Assembly: GCA_900312665.1 (NCBI GenBank)
Contig: ONZQ02000005.1
Location: forward strand, 1,281,077 to 1,345,076
Source: Cephalotrichum gorgonifer
Taxonomy: Eukaryota; Ascomycota; Sordariomycetes; Microascales; Microascaceae
DNA: 64,000 nucleotides
Direction: 5' to 3'
Below the pieces are notes generated by a model. It had not been told where the DNA came from and searched no databases. It saw only the letters and a program-made list of their open reading frames with translations. This document shows positions 10,784-22,704 of this stretch, in pieces (position 1 is the first letter of the stretch; each line of letters begins with the position of its first letter). The position numbers and the translations under genes are program-made.

Positions 10784-12011
10784 TCATTTCCCGTCCTCTT
10801 CCGGTGATGGCACTTCATATATCCACCAAAAGGAGACGAGCTTCACGCCGTCTATTGTTGGACCCGAATCCATGTCAGTGGCTTTCTGTTGTGTAGGGCA
10901 TGCACGCTTGTCCAACATATTCTTGGCTTTCGAACTTGATCCGGCCTTCTCTGTGCGGTTGGCTTTGAGAAGTCCGCCAAGGCGGTGCCTAAGACCAGAG
11001 CCGGTGACCCTGGTTATCCAATTTGATATGCTAGGCGTAGGCACTGGGGGGAGATGTGGATGGGGTAGTTCGCAAGGCTCGAACCCGCAAATTCCGGCCA
11101 TCATGCGAGTCTTGATAATCTTGCGAATGTTTCCCATTTCGTCGAATTCCCGCACCGTGACGGGCACGGAGCTGACGGCTGGGATGAGATAGGAGTCGAT
11201 ATATAGCCTAGGATAGCCTACGCCATCGAGCGTGACGCCATCCATTTCCGCCGCCTGCTCACCCCACAGGAGTAGTTTGGGAAGTCGATCTTGGATTTTG
11301 ACCCAGTCCTACAAAGCTTGTCAGGGATGGCTGGAGCTATTATGGGAAATCGCCGGTCTATGGCACTCTTTCGCTATCTTGAGATTCATGATATAACCTA
11401 CCAATTTGCCGCCAAGGAGTGTTATGATGGGGATGCCACAGCTAGTACAGTCAAAGAAGTACTCAAAGTATTGCTGCATGGCACCCATGAACAGAACTGC
11501 CGCGACCGTCTTGTCTTGTAGGTCGTTGTCGTGAAGTCGGGAATGACCCAGTCCTTCAGCTCGGGATCCTTACATTCTCCTTGATTTTCCCCGTCATCAT
11601 GTTGGCAAAGAGGCTATACTCGACAGATTGTGTAGTGCCATCCTGCTCAACAGCGAGTTCCTTCTTGCCCTTATGGGTCACAAAGTAGGACCGCAGCGCC
11701 TCGGAATTGGCATTTATATAGAAGGATAGCTGGGAGACAATGACGAACCGGAAATCCTCGGGGCGGAGGACGAGGTCGTGGTGTCTCTTCCACGCGTCGA
11801 TGATGCCCCCGAGAAATCCATTTGGCGACGCGACAATGGGTGTAGGAGATGGGGTTTTGGACGTGGTGCACTGAAGCACTTCTTTGCATTTGTTGTACTC
11901 GGTGATGTCTGCACAGCGGAGGATTTCGGAGTTGTCTGAGGTGAATGGCCCTTGTTTCGGCGGGGACCACGTCTTTGCCTCGAAATTGTACGTTTGTACT
12001 GTGACGGGCAT
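10784..12011 (-). pseudogene. DUF4419 protein gene, broken by frameshifts and an internal deletion
   Basis: The 5' half (12011-about 11575) reads MPVTVQTYNF, then SPNGFLGGIIDAWKRHHDLV, LRPEDFRFVIVSQLSFYINA and GKKELAVEQD, which is the typical DUF4419 start, up to KIKENV. There the frame shifts: KDPELKDWVIPDFTTT continues one frame over. A second shift near 11525 leads to DKTVAAVLFMGAMQQYFEYF and GIPIITLLGGKL. A plausible intron (GTAGGT to TTTGTAG) follows, then DWVKIQDRLPKLLLWGEQAAEMDGVTLDGVGYPR to a stop at 10784. The central block with the family's tryptophan- and phenylalanine-rich region is missing. The last part still carries SVPVTV and a terminal FWWIYEVP. The function of DUF4419 is unknown. 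Two separate frameshifts plus a deletion argue for true decay rather than sequencing error. Confidence 0.75.
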
Positions 12012-13099
12012 CGTGGAGCGAAGAGAACGATTGCAAATTGCTGAGCTACGATCACCGAAGGGCTATCGCTGCAAGGAGGTTAGTCTAGGTGTCTGGAGGA
12101 GGTTTCCCCGCTTTTGTGTCGTTAGATGAAATCCGGTGTTGGGTCCTGGCTCCTGACAAGGATGTAATACTTGGTCGGTTGGATGGCTCTCTCGTTCCAA
12201 CATTCAAACTGCCGTGCTAAGTCGATGTACTTAAATTTCCAGTACTTTTTGGTGATAACAGAAGTCACGGTATCCTGTTAACTGACACTGTCTTCATACG
12301 TGTGGTGACATGCAATGCGGGAATGATTGCTATTACATTACGCCACGGGCTGTGCGAATCCACCTGTCGGCATGCGAAGGGTGGCGGGAGGGATTTGAGG
12401 CGCAGAGGCAAGGGAGCACAATCAGCAAGCATTGGCAGCTGCATTTGACCGGGAAGCAGGTATCGCGAGTACTCCAGTTCCGCTTTGAATAAAGTGTGGT
12501 AGAAGGTACACTTAATATACGATGAACTACTCGCAGTTCCTCCGCAGTCCTCAGTTCTCCTTACCTAGGAATGACTATTGTTTACTCTTATCTCAGAAGA
12601 GATACAGATACTTGGACGTGGCTCCAAGCCCGGCACCCCCGCACTTATGACTGCGAACTTTGACAACCTGGCGAGGTCCCGACCTTGCCATTCTATAGGG
12701 TCTATCCCGCCGACCCATTGATGCACTGTGAAGGCGAAGTATGTGGGACAATACGCGTCACCATTCGATACATTTATTCCAGTAGGTCCGCTATGAGGTC
12801 AAGTGAGGCATGGGTACTTGGCAGAGTATGGGGAGCTTCACTTCTGCCAAGGCGAAAGAGATGAAGTCACGCCGTCGCCACATGAAGTCACCATGAATGA
12901 CTCTGAGGATTCATTTACATCTGACGGATACCACCGAGACATATATAAGTGTCGATCCCGATGTCCAAATAGTCCTGTAGTTGAGTGACTCAACTCAGCT
13001 ATCAATTATCGCACCTGGTACCATTAATAAATATTTACTCCGTGCGCCTGTACCAACTTCCGACCAGCACCGACCAGCCACTTCGGTATCACGAATACA
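12012..13099. other. Intergenic, promoter region of the small hydrophilic protein
   Basis: No gene is supported. The right end carries a TATA-like element 150 bp before the next ATG. The left end should contain the former promoter of the DUF4419 gene. Confidence 0.5.
12942..12949 (+). promoter_or_regulatory. TATA-like element
   Basis: TATATAAG lies 151 bp upstream of the ATG at 13100, a distance compatible with a fungal TATA box followed by a 5' UTR. Confidence 0.4.
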
Positions 13100-13621
13100 A
13101 TGGCATCAAGAGAGAACGAGTACACTCGCATCGCTCATGAAGCCGAGGCGGACCTAAACACCTACCAGTCGAAGACCGGTCAAGCCAGGCCCCAGTCGCT
13201 GGACGATGCAGGTGTCAACTCATACACTGAGAAGAAGTTTCCTTCATCAGACGTCAAGTATGGAGATGAGCTGAGCACAAACGAGGGGTACAACCGGCGG
13301 ATCCCCCCGGAAGAGGGCGGTGATCTAGACGAGCGTGGAAGGTAAGCACACCTATCCGGCCCTATCACGCTGTGTTGCTCGAGTAAGCAGGGCTAATTGA
13401 AATTGGCCATCTATAGACAAGCCAGAGGCCAAGAGTACGAAGGTGTCGGTGGACCTCAGGAAAAAAGGGGAAACCTTGGAGGCGAGAACGATAATGACGT
13501 CGAGGGATGGGGGTGGAACGATCAGATTGGAGACACGGATCGTCCGAGAAAGGGGGTCATGCAGGAGGGAGAAAATGCTACCCTGAATAACATCAGACGT
13601 CGCCCGGGTGGTGGGCACTAG
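13100..13621 (+). CDS. Small hydrophilic conserved fungal protein, unknown function
   Basis: Two exons, 13100-13341 and 13417-13621, joined over a 75-nt GT-AG intron give 148 aa. The protein has no hydrophobic segment and is rich in Glu, Asp, Gly, Asn, Arg and Gln, with motifs such as KKFPSSDVKYGDELS, RIPPEEGGDLDERGR and GQEYEGVGGP. This composition and the start MASRENEYTRIAHEAEADLN fit a family of short, probably disordered proteins common in Pezizomycotina. They resemble stress hydrophilins or LEA-like proteins in character only. No enzymatic motif is present. A protective role under drought or starvation would be inference. Confidence 0.75.
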
Positions 13622-14425
13622 CCTCCGGTCTCCAGGTGGGAGATACTAAAAAGGCAGTCGCTAGGAGATAATCGCACAGCTCAGAAAATAATTGTTTTCG
13701 AGTAGTGCTGTGATGATACCGCGAATAAAAGCGTGCTCTATCTCATGTTGTGCCACACCAAGGGTACATACGTGAAGATGACGCAGGATGGACGGGACTC
13801 CTCCATTTAGGGTGCCTAAACTAGTTGCGTAGAAACTTCTGTTGAGCCAGACCTGACACGCGAGCTACATATATCTATATCTATATCGAGCTACCTGGCT
13901 GACACGCGAGCTACCTGGAGTCAATACCCTCAACAAAGCCATAACCCAAGCCGGAGGCTGCCGTCTGGAATCTATTAACTAATCCACCCGAGATAATAAA
14001 CCCCGACCGTGGGACATAAACGAAGAGACATTCTCCATCTCTACTCACCACCTTCCGTCGACCTGGTGAAGGCTGATTTCTCGCGGCGAAGGCCAACGTT
14101 TAGGCATCGCGCGACGGCAGAGCATGTGGGGCGTGCGAGGGGCAACCTAACCCTTGTGAAGAGATAGCCTACTTTTATAGGCAGGCAGCAGTATGCAAGA
14201 CGGTGCGGGCACAACCCACAAAGTGGATCTATTCTATTAATAGCATCTGCTCCCTCCAGCCCCAATCAGTCTCTCTCCTCCCCTCCCACCCATCACGGAT
14301 GGAAATTACTAGGAGGACCGCCATCCATATCTAGAATTCTCACAAAAGAGGGACTTTTCTTCGATACGCCCTCTAGGTCTCCACATTACCCACCAGGTGC
14401 GAGAACGGCCAGGATAAAGTCCCAA
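13622..14425. other. Intergenic with a short direct repeat
   Basis: No gene is recognised. It contains a short alternating TA-rich stretch and a 16-bp direct repeat, listed separately. Confidence 0.5.
13853..13914. repeat. 16-bp direct repeat, two copies
   Basis: CTGACACGCGAGCTAC occurs at 13853-13868 and again at 13899-13914, separated by a TATATCTA-type simple stretch. The layout suggests a local duplication; no mobile-element ends are visible. Confidence 0.7.
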
Positions 14426-15961
14426 ATGGATATGGATGATCACGGCCAAGCCGATAACCAGACGCAGAGAGTTGTACCTCACTTCCGCCAAGTGCTATTG
14501 ACGACGTTGGAAAGAGTGAGGCTACAGGCATTCGGATCCCGCCAGCGAAGGGGCCAACCAAGTCAAGAGGCGCAGAGCGAGGACCCGGCTACCGATGCTT
14601 CTCTTCCCGAGACTATCACCTGCACTCATCTTGCCCACTCCTGGTTTTCGCAGTCAACCGCCGATTTGCCAGGCGAGCCGGGTGAGGAAGTGGATGAGGG
14701 AAACTACAGAGAAGCCATTGCAGAGGATAATGCTCGGGCCACGTTGCGAGAGCTCCTGGCGGAGTGCGTCATCTTCGCTACCATCAGCGCCTTTTGCCCA
14801 CCGAATCCTACTCAAAATGAAGCAAGGTACTCCGCCATCCGCCATCAACTCTTGGCCGCCTTCGAATCGTCAATGCAGCAACGTGTGAGAAGCGGTTGGC
14901 TTCTCGACCGCCCACCCCAGATCCGGCCAGCCCCTGAGTGCCGCTTCACACTCTTCCCCTCCCTTCCTGCAGAGATCCGTCTACAGATCTGGAAAGCTGC
15001 GTTCCTGCGACTGGACTACCGCACACTGCACATAGGTCAGGTGATTGGTGTGCCGTACTGCTGGACGGCTCGGCTTCCGATGCCAGCGCTGTTACGGGTT
15101 TGTCGCGAATCGCGCGAGATTGGGCGGATCATGGTTTTTCCAATCTATGCTCGCTCCATGTACCTAAGCGACTCCCAATCATCACGGGACGCGATGACAC
15201 GCTCCGTAACTTCCTGGGTATCCCCCGGTGACTGCCTTGATTTTGGTGATGACGCCCACCCATCCTCCTTAGAATGCGGGGACTATCTGGAACGAATCCA
15301 GGACTTCTCGGCTGTTGCGCATAACCTCACGAATCTTCTTACCCCGCCCCCCCGGCTCGGATTCCGCGGTGAATCTTCTGGTGAAACTTTCCGAGGGATC
15401 AAGAAATTGATGGTTGTCATCCAGGTTATTCACATTGCCCTACCATCCTTACCCCCTGGCGAACAGCTAGATAAAATCATGCAATGCCACCGCGATGAGC
15501 TACCCGCCGCGCCCCAGGATGGAATTCGGGTGTGTACAATAGATGATGTCAGAGCTGGTCCGCCACTACATCGTGCCGAATATCGTGCCTCGGCCCACCG
15601 AGGGAGACTCAAGCACTATCATGTCACCACAGTCGCCAGCCTCCGTGACCAGCCGAGGATCAAGGAGCTCCTGGCTCTGGGTACTACAACACGGTATTGG
15701 ACTGACCGTCACTCCCGCCTCCAGTCCATGGTTCACCCTTCCAACGCATTCTGTATGGATTGCCAACTGGAATGGTGGGACAAATACGCTGTCAGAGAAG
15801 CCAAGAAGGGGCTATCCAGGCGAATGCTGGGGGCTGTTCCACTCGCGGGTCCCTCGGAGTCTGCGGGGTCACGCAGTGGCGAAATTAACGCGTTGCCAGA
15901 GCTAGTACCTGCAGTGCGCTTCGTCATTCAATGGCCGCGCTTAGAAGAGCATTGTCGGTGA
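14426..15961 (+). CDS. 2EXR-domain protein, unknown function
   Basis: Intron-less gene for 511 aa. After a polar N-terminal region of about 170 residues it carries the 2EXR signature FTLFPSLPAEIRLQIWKAAF at 174-193, followed by PALLRVCRESREIG at 220-233. These two pieces mark an F-box-like domain that is strongly expanded in filamentous ascomycetes. The rest, to about residue 400, fits the usual variable body with KLMVVIQV. The molecular role of 2EXR proteins is not established. There is no signal peptide or membrane span. The ATG at 14426 is the first in the frame; MDMDD offers a second start two codons later. Confidence 0.82.
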   Translation: MDMDDHGQADNQTQRVVPHFRQVLLTTLERVRLQAFGSRQRRGQPSQEAQSEDPATDASLPETITCTHLAHSWFSQSTADLPGEPGEEVDEGNYREAIAEDNARATLRELLAECVIFATISAFCPPNPTQNEARYSAIRHQLLAAFESSMQQRVRSGWLLDRPPQIRPAPECRFTLFPSLPAEIRLQIWKAAFLRLDYRTLHIGQVIGVPYCWTARLPMPALLRVCRESREIGRIMVFPIYARSMYLSDSQSSRDAMTRSVTSWVSPGDCLDFGDDAHPSSLECGDYLERIQDFSAVAHNLTNLLTPPPRLGFRGESSGETFRGIKKLMVVIQVIHIALPSLPPGEQLDKIMQCHRDELPAAPQDGIRVCTIDDVRAGPPLHRAEYRASAHRGRLKHYHVTTVASLRDQPRIKELLALGTTTRYWTDRHSRLQSMVHPSNAFCMDCQLEWWDKYAVREAKKGLSRRMLGAVPLAGPSESAGSRSGEINALPELVPAVRFVIQWPRLEEHCR

Positions 15962-17657
15962 GTGGTCCAGGGTGCTGGAGGTTTACTATCCGAAGCAGTG
16001 CTAGTTCTAGCTTACGGCGAGCATGAATTCTTCTTCTTCAATTGGATCTTTTCCCCAGCTGCGAGAGGAGATTATAACTTGAATAGGAGCTAGCTTAGAA
16101 CTGAACTTCTTAGCCCCTTTAGGGCCCTATTGACGCATCTTTGGGAAGGGATTGTGATACGAATAAAGTGAGCGTAGCCAGCTCGGCACCCACAGTCCCT
16201 CCGGCTCCAGGTTCCATGGATAGCAAGTAGGCGGTCATGCTGCCTCGGCGGTCTTCTAGGCCGCACAGGAAGGGTTCATGATCGTCAGGGTGGTCCTTCA
16301 TAGTATGAAGCATGTGGATCCCAATCCTAGGGTCCAGTTATCACGAGTAGGAATGAGAATGACTTCCCAATTCGTAGACTTGGCACCGTTCCAGTAGATT
16401 GGACTCAGCATCTGATTCTACATGTAATTTCCGTGTCAATTTAGTCTAACCTCCTAATACTGATTCGCAGAATTCAAAGCAGGCTCCTTCCTGATTCATG
16501 AGTCTCCTTCACAAGGCCACCTCAACTCGGTACCGGAATGATACCAGGCAGGGAAGCACTGTTACTATATTTCTGTTCCCTAGTCGTAGCCTTGGGTCGA
16601 CCAAACATAATCAGGGGGGCCAGGGGAACAACCATGGCAGGCGGTTTTCTCCTATATCGCCGCCGTCCTTTCGTCCGTAGATGCCGAAAGCGACGCGTAG
16701 CATCTCAAACAAGGAATCCTGCTCAATAGCGAGGTTCGCCACACGAGATATACTTTCCGACTCGAGCATCAACGTCGTCTTGGTAACGCTCCGACACAGC
16801 GCCCCAACGGCTAAATCGTCGGATAGACCCTCCTCTTCCAGGAGGATAATGGTCAGGATATTGTAGACGAACCGAGACGCCATGGGTAGGTCGAAGGTCT
16901 CCGCCGCTTTCCGCAGCTCAGGGTCGAAGATGACTGGTGTCTCGGAGCGGTTGCCGAGCTTGTGCGCATCTTCACCGGACGCGAGGTAGCGCAGGCCCCG
17001 GAAGAGCCTTCGTCTGGATCTGACGAGGCGGTTTCGCAGGCGCTGCTTCCCAGGCTGATGCCACCCCCCTCACAAACTATCAAGTGGAAACCTTGCTTCC
17101 TGGTAGCTGGTGGGATTCTGCTCCTCTAATTTCACCACCTATCTCCGTGGTAAATATCTGGACAGGAACTAGGACCTGTAGGAATTTACCATGTTAGAGC
17201 CCTGAAGAATTTGGAGGTGCCACGGTTGGCAATGAACGTAGACGAAGTTTCATTTGCACCCATCTTGTCTACTTCTTTCGAAGACAAGATTAGACGGTGC
17301 CAAAGGGTGACTGACCATGGCGGATGAGTTAAGATAAAGGACGGCTTCCTCATATTAACAGTCCGACAACTAGCCCTAAAATTGAGAAATAACGTACATA
17401 TCTTCCTCCAGGAACAGTCTTTTTGCTTCCTTATGCGCTGCTAAACCAACCAAGCTGACTGAGCATGACTATCCGCGTGCCTTGGCAAACGCTCATTAAC
17501 TACCACGCGGGAAAAGCAAAAGGTACGAGAAAACTCGAGGCGGGCACTTCTCCACGAGCATGAGGCGAAGAAGCAGGCCCTCCAAACGCTCACCGTATTC
17601 GTTGGAGAGAATGGCCCGCCAAGTTGGATACAAAAGGACGTAACGTGCACCCGCGAC
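15962..17657. other. Intergenic with protein-like scraps on the minus strand
   Basis: Apart from the remnant at 16611-17069, a minus-strand frame at 16119-16313 (DHPDDHEPFLCGLEDRRGSM and onward) also looks protein-like, but it is short, has no recognised domain and lacks clear splice sites. The rest shows nothing. Confidence 0.4.
16611..17069 (-). pseudogene. Open-frame remnant, family not recognised
   Basis: One frame is open for about 150 codons between stops. It reads like true protein: LRNRLVRSRRRLFRGLRYLA, then a helical stretch (FVYNILTIILLEEEGLSDDL and onward) with VANLAIEQDSLFEMLRVAFG near the end. The first in-frame ATG lies mid-frame at 16883, after residues that already look coding, so a 5' exon is missing or lost. 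I do not recognise the family. It could be an exon of an unannotated gene or a relic. Confidence 0.35.
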
Positions 17658-19654
17658 CTAAACAGGAGACTTTGTGGGATGGTTATCCTCCTCGTACTCG
17701 GTCGCATGAATCTCCTTCTCAACCTGCTCGAGATCAATCTGTGCAACAGCCTCATCACCATCGAAGATGCGAGCAATCTCTTCAAGGGTTGGACCCTTTG
17801 TCTCAACATAGAAGAACCACACAAAGACAAGCTCAACAAAGTCCCAGAGTGTGTAGAACAGCATCAAGTGCCAATGGTGAGGAAGGTTATCCCAGGCTAA
17901 CAGATTAGTCTGGTTTCCGAGGGCGAGGATGGCCTGGATTGTGATATTGAGAATCATCATCCCCTTGGCGCGCATTGCGAAGGGGAGGATCTCAAGAGCG
18001 TATGCGACTAGGAGACCAGAAAACCCGATATCGTAGAAAATGCTGAAGATCCAGATAAATACGAGCTGGGCATACCCTGAGCCCGTATTAGTAGTACCTG
18101 AATTCTCGTATACTGCACCTGTGATAGTCCAACACACGAATGATAAAACCATTCCTGTAATCGCAAAGAGGAATAGTGGTCGACGGCCAACCTTGTCGAC
18201 AGTTAGAGCAGCGCAGATAGAAACGATTAGGTCCATGATAGCCTTCCCCGCAGTCAGCTGTTTGGAGAAGGTGGGCCAGACGTGTCAGCATTCTTGAATG
18301 TCTCTCAAATACACAGCAACGCATAAGTGGCGAAAAAAATGAAAGGAAGCTGAGTAGGAAGGTGAACAACGTGGCCAGGACTTACAGCGAGCTTCTGGTT
18401 CTCTTCCTTGATAGCGGCATTTTCATAAATAGAATCGATATAGTTTGATAAGATGGCATTACCAGAATATTGTGAGATCACCCCGAGCGAAATGATAATG
18501 GCTAAGCGCCATTGGTTCCCTTTAGTACGGAAGAAGTCGAGATATCGGGTGCTGCGCTTAGCCTGAGCCTCCATGATAATCGTCTCCTTGATCTCGCGGT
18601 ACTGGAACTGAACCGTCGCATTATTCACGTTCCCACCACCATGGTGCTTAGCCAGAACAGCGAGGGCTGCTTCGGGCTTGTCCTTACTGATAAGGAAACG
18701 GGGCGATTCAGGAATCCACCAAATGCCGCAGAGCTGAGCTATGGATGGAAGAGCCTGGATGAGGGTGATAGATCTCCAGCTCCAGTCGTTTTGGGTCTGA
18801 GAAGACCCCCATGCGATCACTGAGACGACTAGTGTTGGTTTCAGAGCCACCGTTAGCGATATTCGCACCAAAGCCTAAGTCTTGTACAGTCATAAACGAT
18901 GAGACGGCCGGGCCACGGAGAGAGAGGAGAACTCACGCAGTGAACCTAGGTTCCACAGGCAGTTGTAAACGGCAGTTAGAGGGCCACGGTGCTGCGGATG
19001 GCAAATCTCGGTGAGCAGCATGGGCGAGCACATCTGAGCAGGGGAGTTTCCAAAGCCAAGTAGGAACCGGCCAGCAAGCCACACTATTTCCAACATTAAA
19101 TCGTTAGCTGAAATATCATCGGCTATAGGTGGTGCTTGGGTTTCGGGTATGCGGTAGCAGCATGTGGCTCCCTTATGTGCCATGAAAGGACTGGGCTGTA
19201 GGTACGAATAACACATACTTCCGTATCCGTTGGTGAATGCCGAAACGAAAGCCCCAAGAATCATGATGCAGCATCCGATCATAATAGTCGGCTTACGGCC
19301 AAAACGATCAGCTACATAGGGGGTTATGAAGAATGATATAATAGAGCCGATGTTGAACATATTAACCATGATCCCGAGTAAGTTGGCATCCTTCTGGTAT
19401 TCGCCCTTCTCGTCCTTCCAGAAGACGTTCCCGTGCTCGTGGTAGTAGTCCTTGAACTTGGTTATCTGCTGGCCGGCGTTCATCAGCATCCCGTCGTACC
19501 CCGTCGTCGCCGATGCGATGAGCAGGAAGATGCTCATGAAGTAGAGGTGTCGGAGGTGAGGTTCCTTCATCCACTGCACTCGTTCGAAACGGGGCGCCTC
19601 GGCGCGGGCGATCTGCGCGGCATTGCCGCCGGTTTCGGTTGCGAGCCCGACCAT
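17658..19654 (-). CDS. MFS sugar transporter (sugar porter family, lactose permease-like)
   Basis: Four exons, 19654-19219, 19083-18937, 18828-18386 and 18257-17658, give 541 aa. Sugar-porter marks are DRFGRKP between TM2 and TM3, AGRFLLGFG, PESPRFLISKDK before the central loop, VGRRPLFL, RAKGMM and the closing VETKGPTLEEI (PETKG type). The start MVGLATETGG and the CHPQHRGPLTAVYNCLWNLGS region resemble fungal lactose/hexose permease-like members. It should import a mono- or disaccharide with protons across the plasma membrane. The acceptor of intron 2 was placed at 18829 because only that choice yields WNLGSLLVSVIAWG; an earlier AG gives a broken helix. Confidence 0.87.
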
Positions 19655-21874
19655 TTCCAGCAGTATTATAGAGCGAGGGAAAGTGGCGCCTTCAACTATG
19701 CGAAGTGAACAATGGGTATCTTCTTGAATGAAATTGAGAAATGGTGTCGGAAGATTGAGGCCGAAGTAAGGACGGATAAAGGAGTGGACTGTTTTGAAAT
19801 GTGAGCCCAGGCAGGGATCGACAGTTTATACAGAATCCAGATAATAACGGAATTCTGATATAACACTGGGAAATGGAGAACACTGGGATCCGCTAATCTC
19901 GTCCATTTTTCGTTCGTTCTCGGAGTATGGGAAGCCGAGCCGCGCAGGAGCGAAGGGCGAAATGCAAACAGCCAATCCCATGACGACCTCAGAAAACCTG
20001 GAGTGGAACAACAGCTAGTAGAGGAAAGAAAGGAGGCTTGGGACTAGAGGAGCTATGGACGAACGGAGAATGTCAGCAATGTGATGGGTGGACACCAGTG
20101 TAAACCCCGCGGAGGCGAATCATAGGTACGCATAAATGTGCCCAAGCCTCGTGGCTGGTTGGAATCCGTGGTACAGCGATTTTGCCGTCTGCCCGACATG
20201 AAGCCGCGGTTAATTGATGGAGGCAATGGTGGAGGGGGGCCAGGTGATAGTGCGGTTTCTTGGCGACTTAACGTCCACTCTTATTGCTGACCATATTTTG
20301 TTCTTATTCGAGCTCTTAGGATCTCGCGTGGGCTTCCTTGTCTCCAGGCGAGTGAAGACCACTCCCGGCAAATAGAATGTCGGATTATGGGGCGATGGCA
20401 AGTTAAAAACGAAAGAAACAATTGTGAAAAGAAAACATAACAAGAAAGGACGGGGATGAAATGCGGCAAGAAGCAGTATCCAGAGTTCAAGCTGTGTGGG
20501 AGCACCAGTCATTTTGGCGCGACCGTACTGGCAAAGCCGAGATAGGTGCCTGTCTGAGTATTGTAGTGCGCCTTCCAGAAATCATGTCCGAATAGCCTTC
20601 ACGATTCCACATATTAACCCCCCCCCCGGCCTCCCCCCCAACATGGCTACCTTTACATCGTATAGGGCGCCATCCTGTAGCTCGACTAGGGGACCTCTGA
20701 TAACGAATACAGTTGGCCGAGATTTCCATTACACGCGGCGCCTACCTGCTGGGGATGCCGGAGGGGGGCATAACTATTACTCCTCCTGGTGGCAAAATGA
20801 GATTGTCTGCTAGAGAGATACCTACTGGATTCATGAGACAAGATGGAACGCACGGGGAGGCACCCACCATATGGAACGTCCCACCGTCGTTGTCCAGGCT
20901 GTGGGGGACCAGAGGCGGCGCTAGAGCATATATCGGTGAAGGGCATATTAAACTAAATGTCCGATTGCCAATATGGCAGTGTACGATTCAATATGCGTAT
21001 CGCAGATCACCTCCAAATAGCCCACCAGACAGAATATTGCTTAAGACGGTTTGTAAAAGCGGGGGCGTTGGCCGGCATATGGATATTGCCTGGCCATGGT
21101 GGCGAACTCCTTCATCTCGCACCAGCCATGCAGCAAGATGGTTGTGCCCAGTCCGAAGCAAGCCGGTATAGATATCGCTCCGTCCTTTCACACATTCTCG
21201 TATCCGACTGAAATACTCCGGTCTCAATAATGTTTCTTGGCAGGATAATATATACTTATATACTAAGTGTGTCACGGCATAGGATGGATGGCCCCGACGT
21301 ACTCCCCGAGACCAATCCTTCCGGATTGTATGGTGTGTTCCCCAGCTTGGGGATGTCGCCTGGTGACCATTCCCCGCCCGGCTAATATAAATTAGGGGAA
21401 TACCAAACCAAAAATGTGAGATACACCTCGTGCTGTGCTTCTAGCTCGAAGCTTGTGGTCCACTCGATCCGTATACCCACACACCAGCAATACACCTAGG
21501 TATCATGAGAGCAGACCGGCCCACGGTGCTCGGACGAAGGAGGACCAATCCGAAGTGTTGGTGCTGGGGCGATTTTACGATCACAGACCATTGGTTATAG
21601 TTTTAACCCGTGGTGGTCAGATGTAATTCAAAGCAGGCGGGCAGCCCTGGCCTGTTGAGACCGCCAACAGGTGTAGACATGTTTTTGCTCGGGAAATGAA
21701 TGGTGGTATTTCGCCGCCGCGTACCTCTGTTGTCGAGTCTCGACTTCCGAGCACAGTGTCCTACAGGACATCACAAACATTGTTCGCCCCGGAGATAATC
21801 ATCTCCCGCTTCCGATTCTCACGTCTGATTCCGCTCAGGAACTACCAAGTGTGCTATTTTTCTACCTTGCTCGC
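19655..21874. other. Intergenic, 2.2 kb without a gene
   Basis: The left end should hold the promoter of the sugar transporter. A C-rich stretch with a run of ten C occurs at 20618-20627. The many short frames look like chance. No tRNA, repeat family or transposon feature is seen. Confidence 0.5.
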
Positions 21875-22704
21875 TCAAGTACCCTTGTTGAGCTTTTGGA
21901 GAAGACGCTTAAACCATAAAGTATGCGATTTCTTTTGTCCCTTGATCCTCTTCTCCTCCGTCTCTGCCAAAATCCCCCTTCTTTCTAAAATGTCCAACAC
22001 CAAGTCGTTAAAGGCCTCATTAACTCCTGCCCCCGTCCTTGGGCAAGCAATCGATACCTCTGCTCCCAACCTCTTCGCCAGATCATACCCCCTCGCCGCA
22101 CCCTTCTCCCACTCTACCTCGCTCCTCACCCTCTCCTCGTCGTTGATATTATGGGGCTCATAGTCAGGACGACAATTATACTCCGTAGCATTAATGCCCC
22201 AAGGCACGTCGGTGTCCTTCAAAATAACCACTCTTTCAACCAGCCCCGCGTTAGCCTCAATCGCTGCATTGAGCACCTCAAGCCTTAACCTGACTGTTTC
22301 ATCGCTCACCGCGGGCCTAGCAGGAGTCATGATCACAATAATTCCATCAGCCGGCCTGATAAAGCTATCGACCAGAACTTCAGAATGGTATGCCTCTATG
22401 ATCGAAGTCTGCAGAGTGAGTAGCACTGGATGTCTGGAACTGGTGACGAATTGCTTGTGATACGGCTCGATGTCACAGGTCGGATCCCAGGCATCGCTGA
22501 AAATATCGAGGACAAACTATGTTGGACTCTTAGTGAGGCCCGGAATATTACAGCGGGGGCCAAATTGTGAAGATGGAATGGGGAGGGGAGGGGGGGTGTG
22601 ATGGTGGTTGTCAGGGAACATACACGCCGTTTGAAGGTCGATCTACCTGATCCTGCGCTGCCAAGGATGTGGATTAGGTGTCTGGGGAGTCCGTCCCTTG
22701 ACAT
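21875..22704 (-). CDS. Divergent Ras-like P-loop GTPase-fold protein
   Basis: Two exons, 22704-22624 and 22516-21875 (donor GTATGT, acceptor ATAG), give 240 aa. The first exon holds a phosphate-binding loop at 15-23, GSAGSGRST, in which the invariant Lys of GxxxxGK(S/T) is Arg. The second begins FVLDIFSDAWDPTCDIEPYHKQ, like the Ras switch I region (F-x-x-x-Y-D-P-T). PADGIIVIMTP matches the strand after switch II. DTAGxE is missing, NKxD is replaced by LKDTDVP, and SAK by CPRTGAG. The fold is therefore Ras-like, but GTP binding and hydrolysis are doubtful. There is no CAAX box; the C-terminus is basic (KSHTLWFKRLLQKLNK). The splice model keeps phase 0 and joins FKRR to FVLD. Confidence 0.7.

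Noticed and set aside
10784..11245. Separate gene for the 153-codon minus-strand frame
   Set aside because: Its sequence is the C-terminal part of DUF4419, and an intron and frame shifts link it to the frame at 11556-12011.
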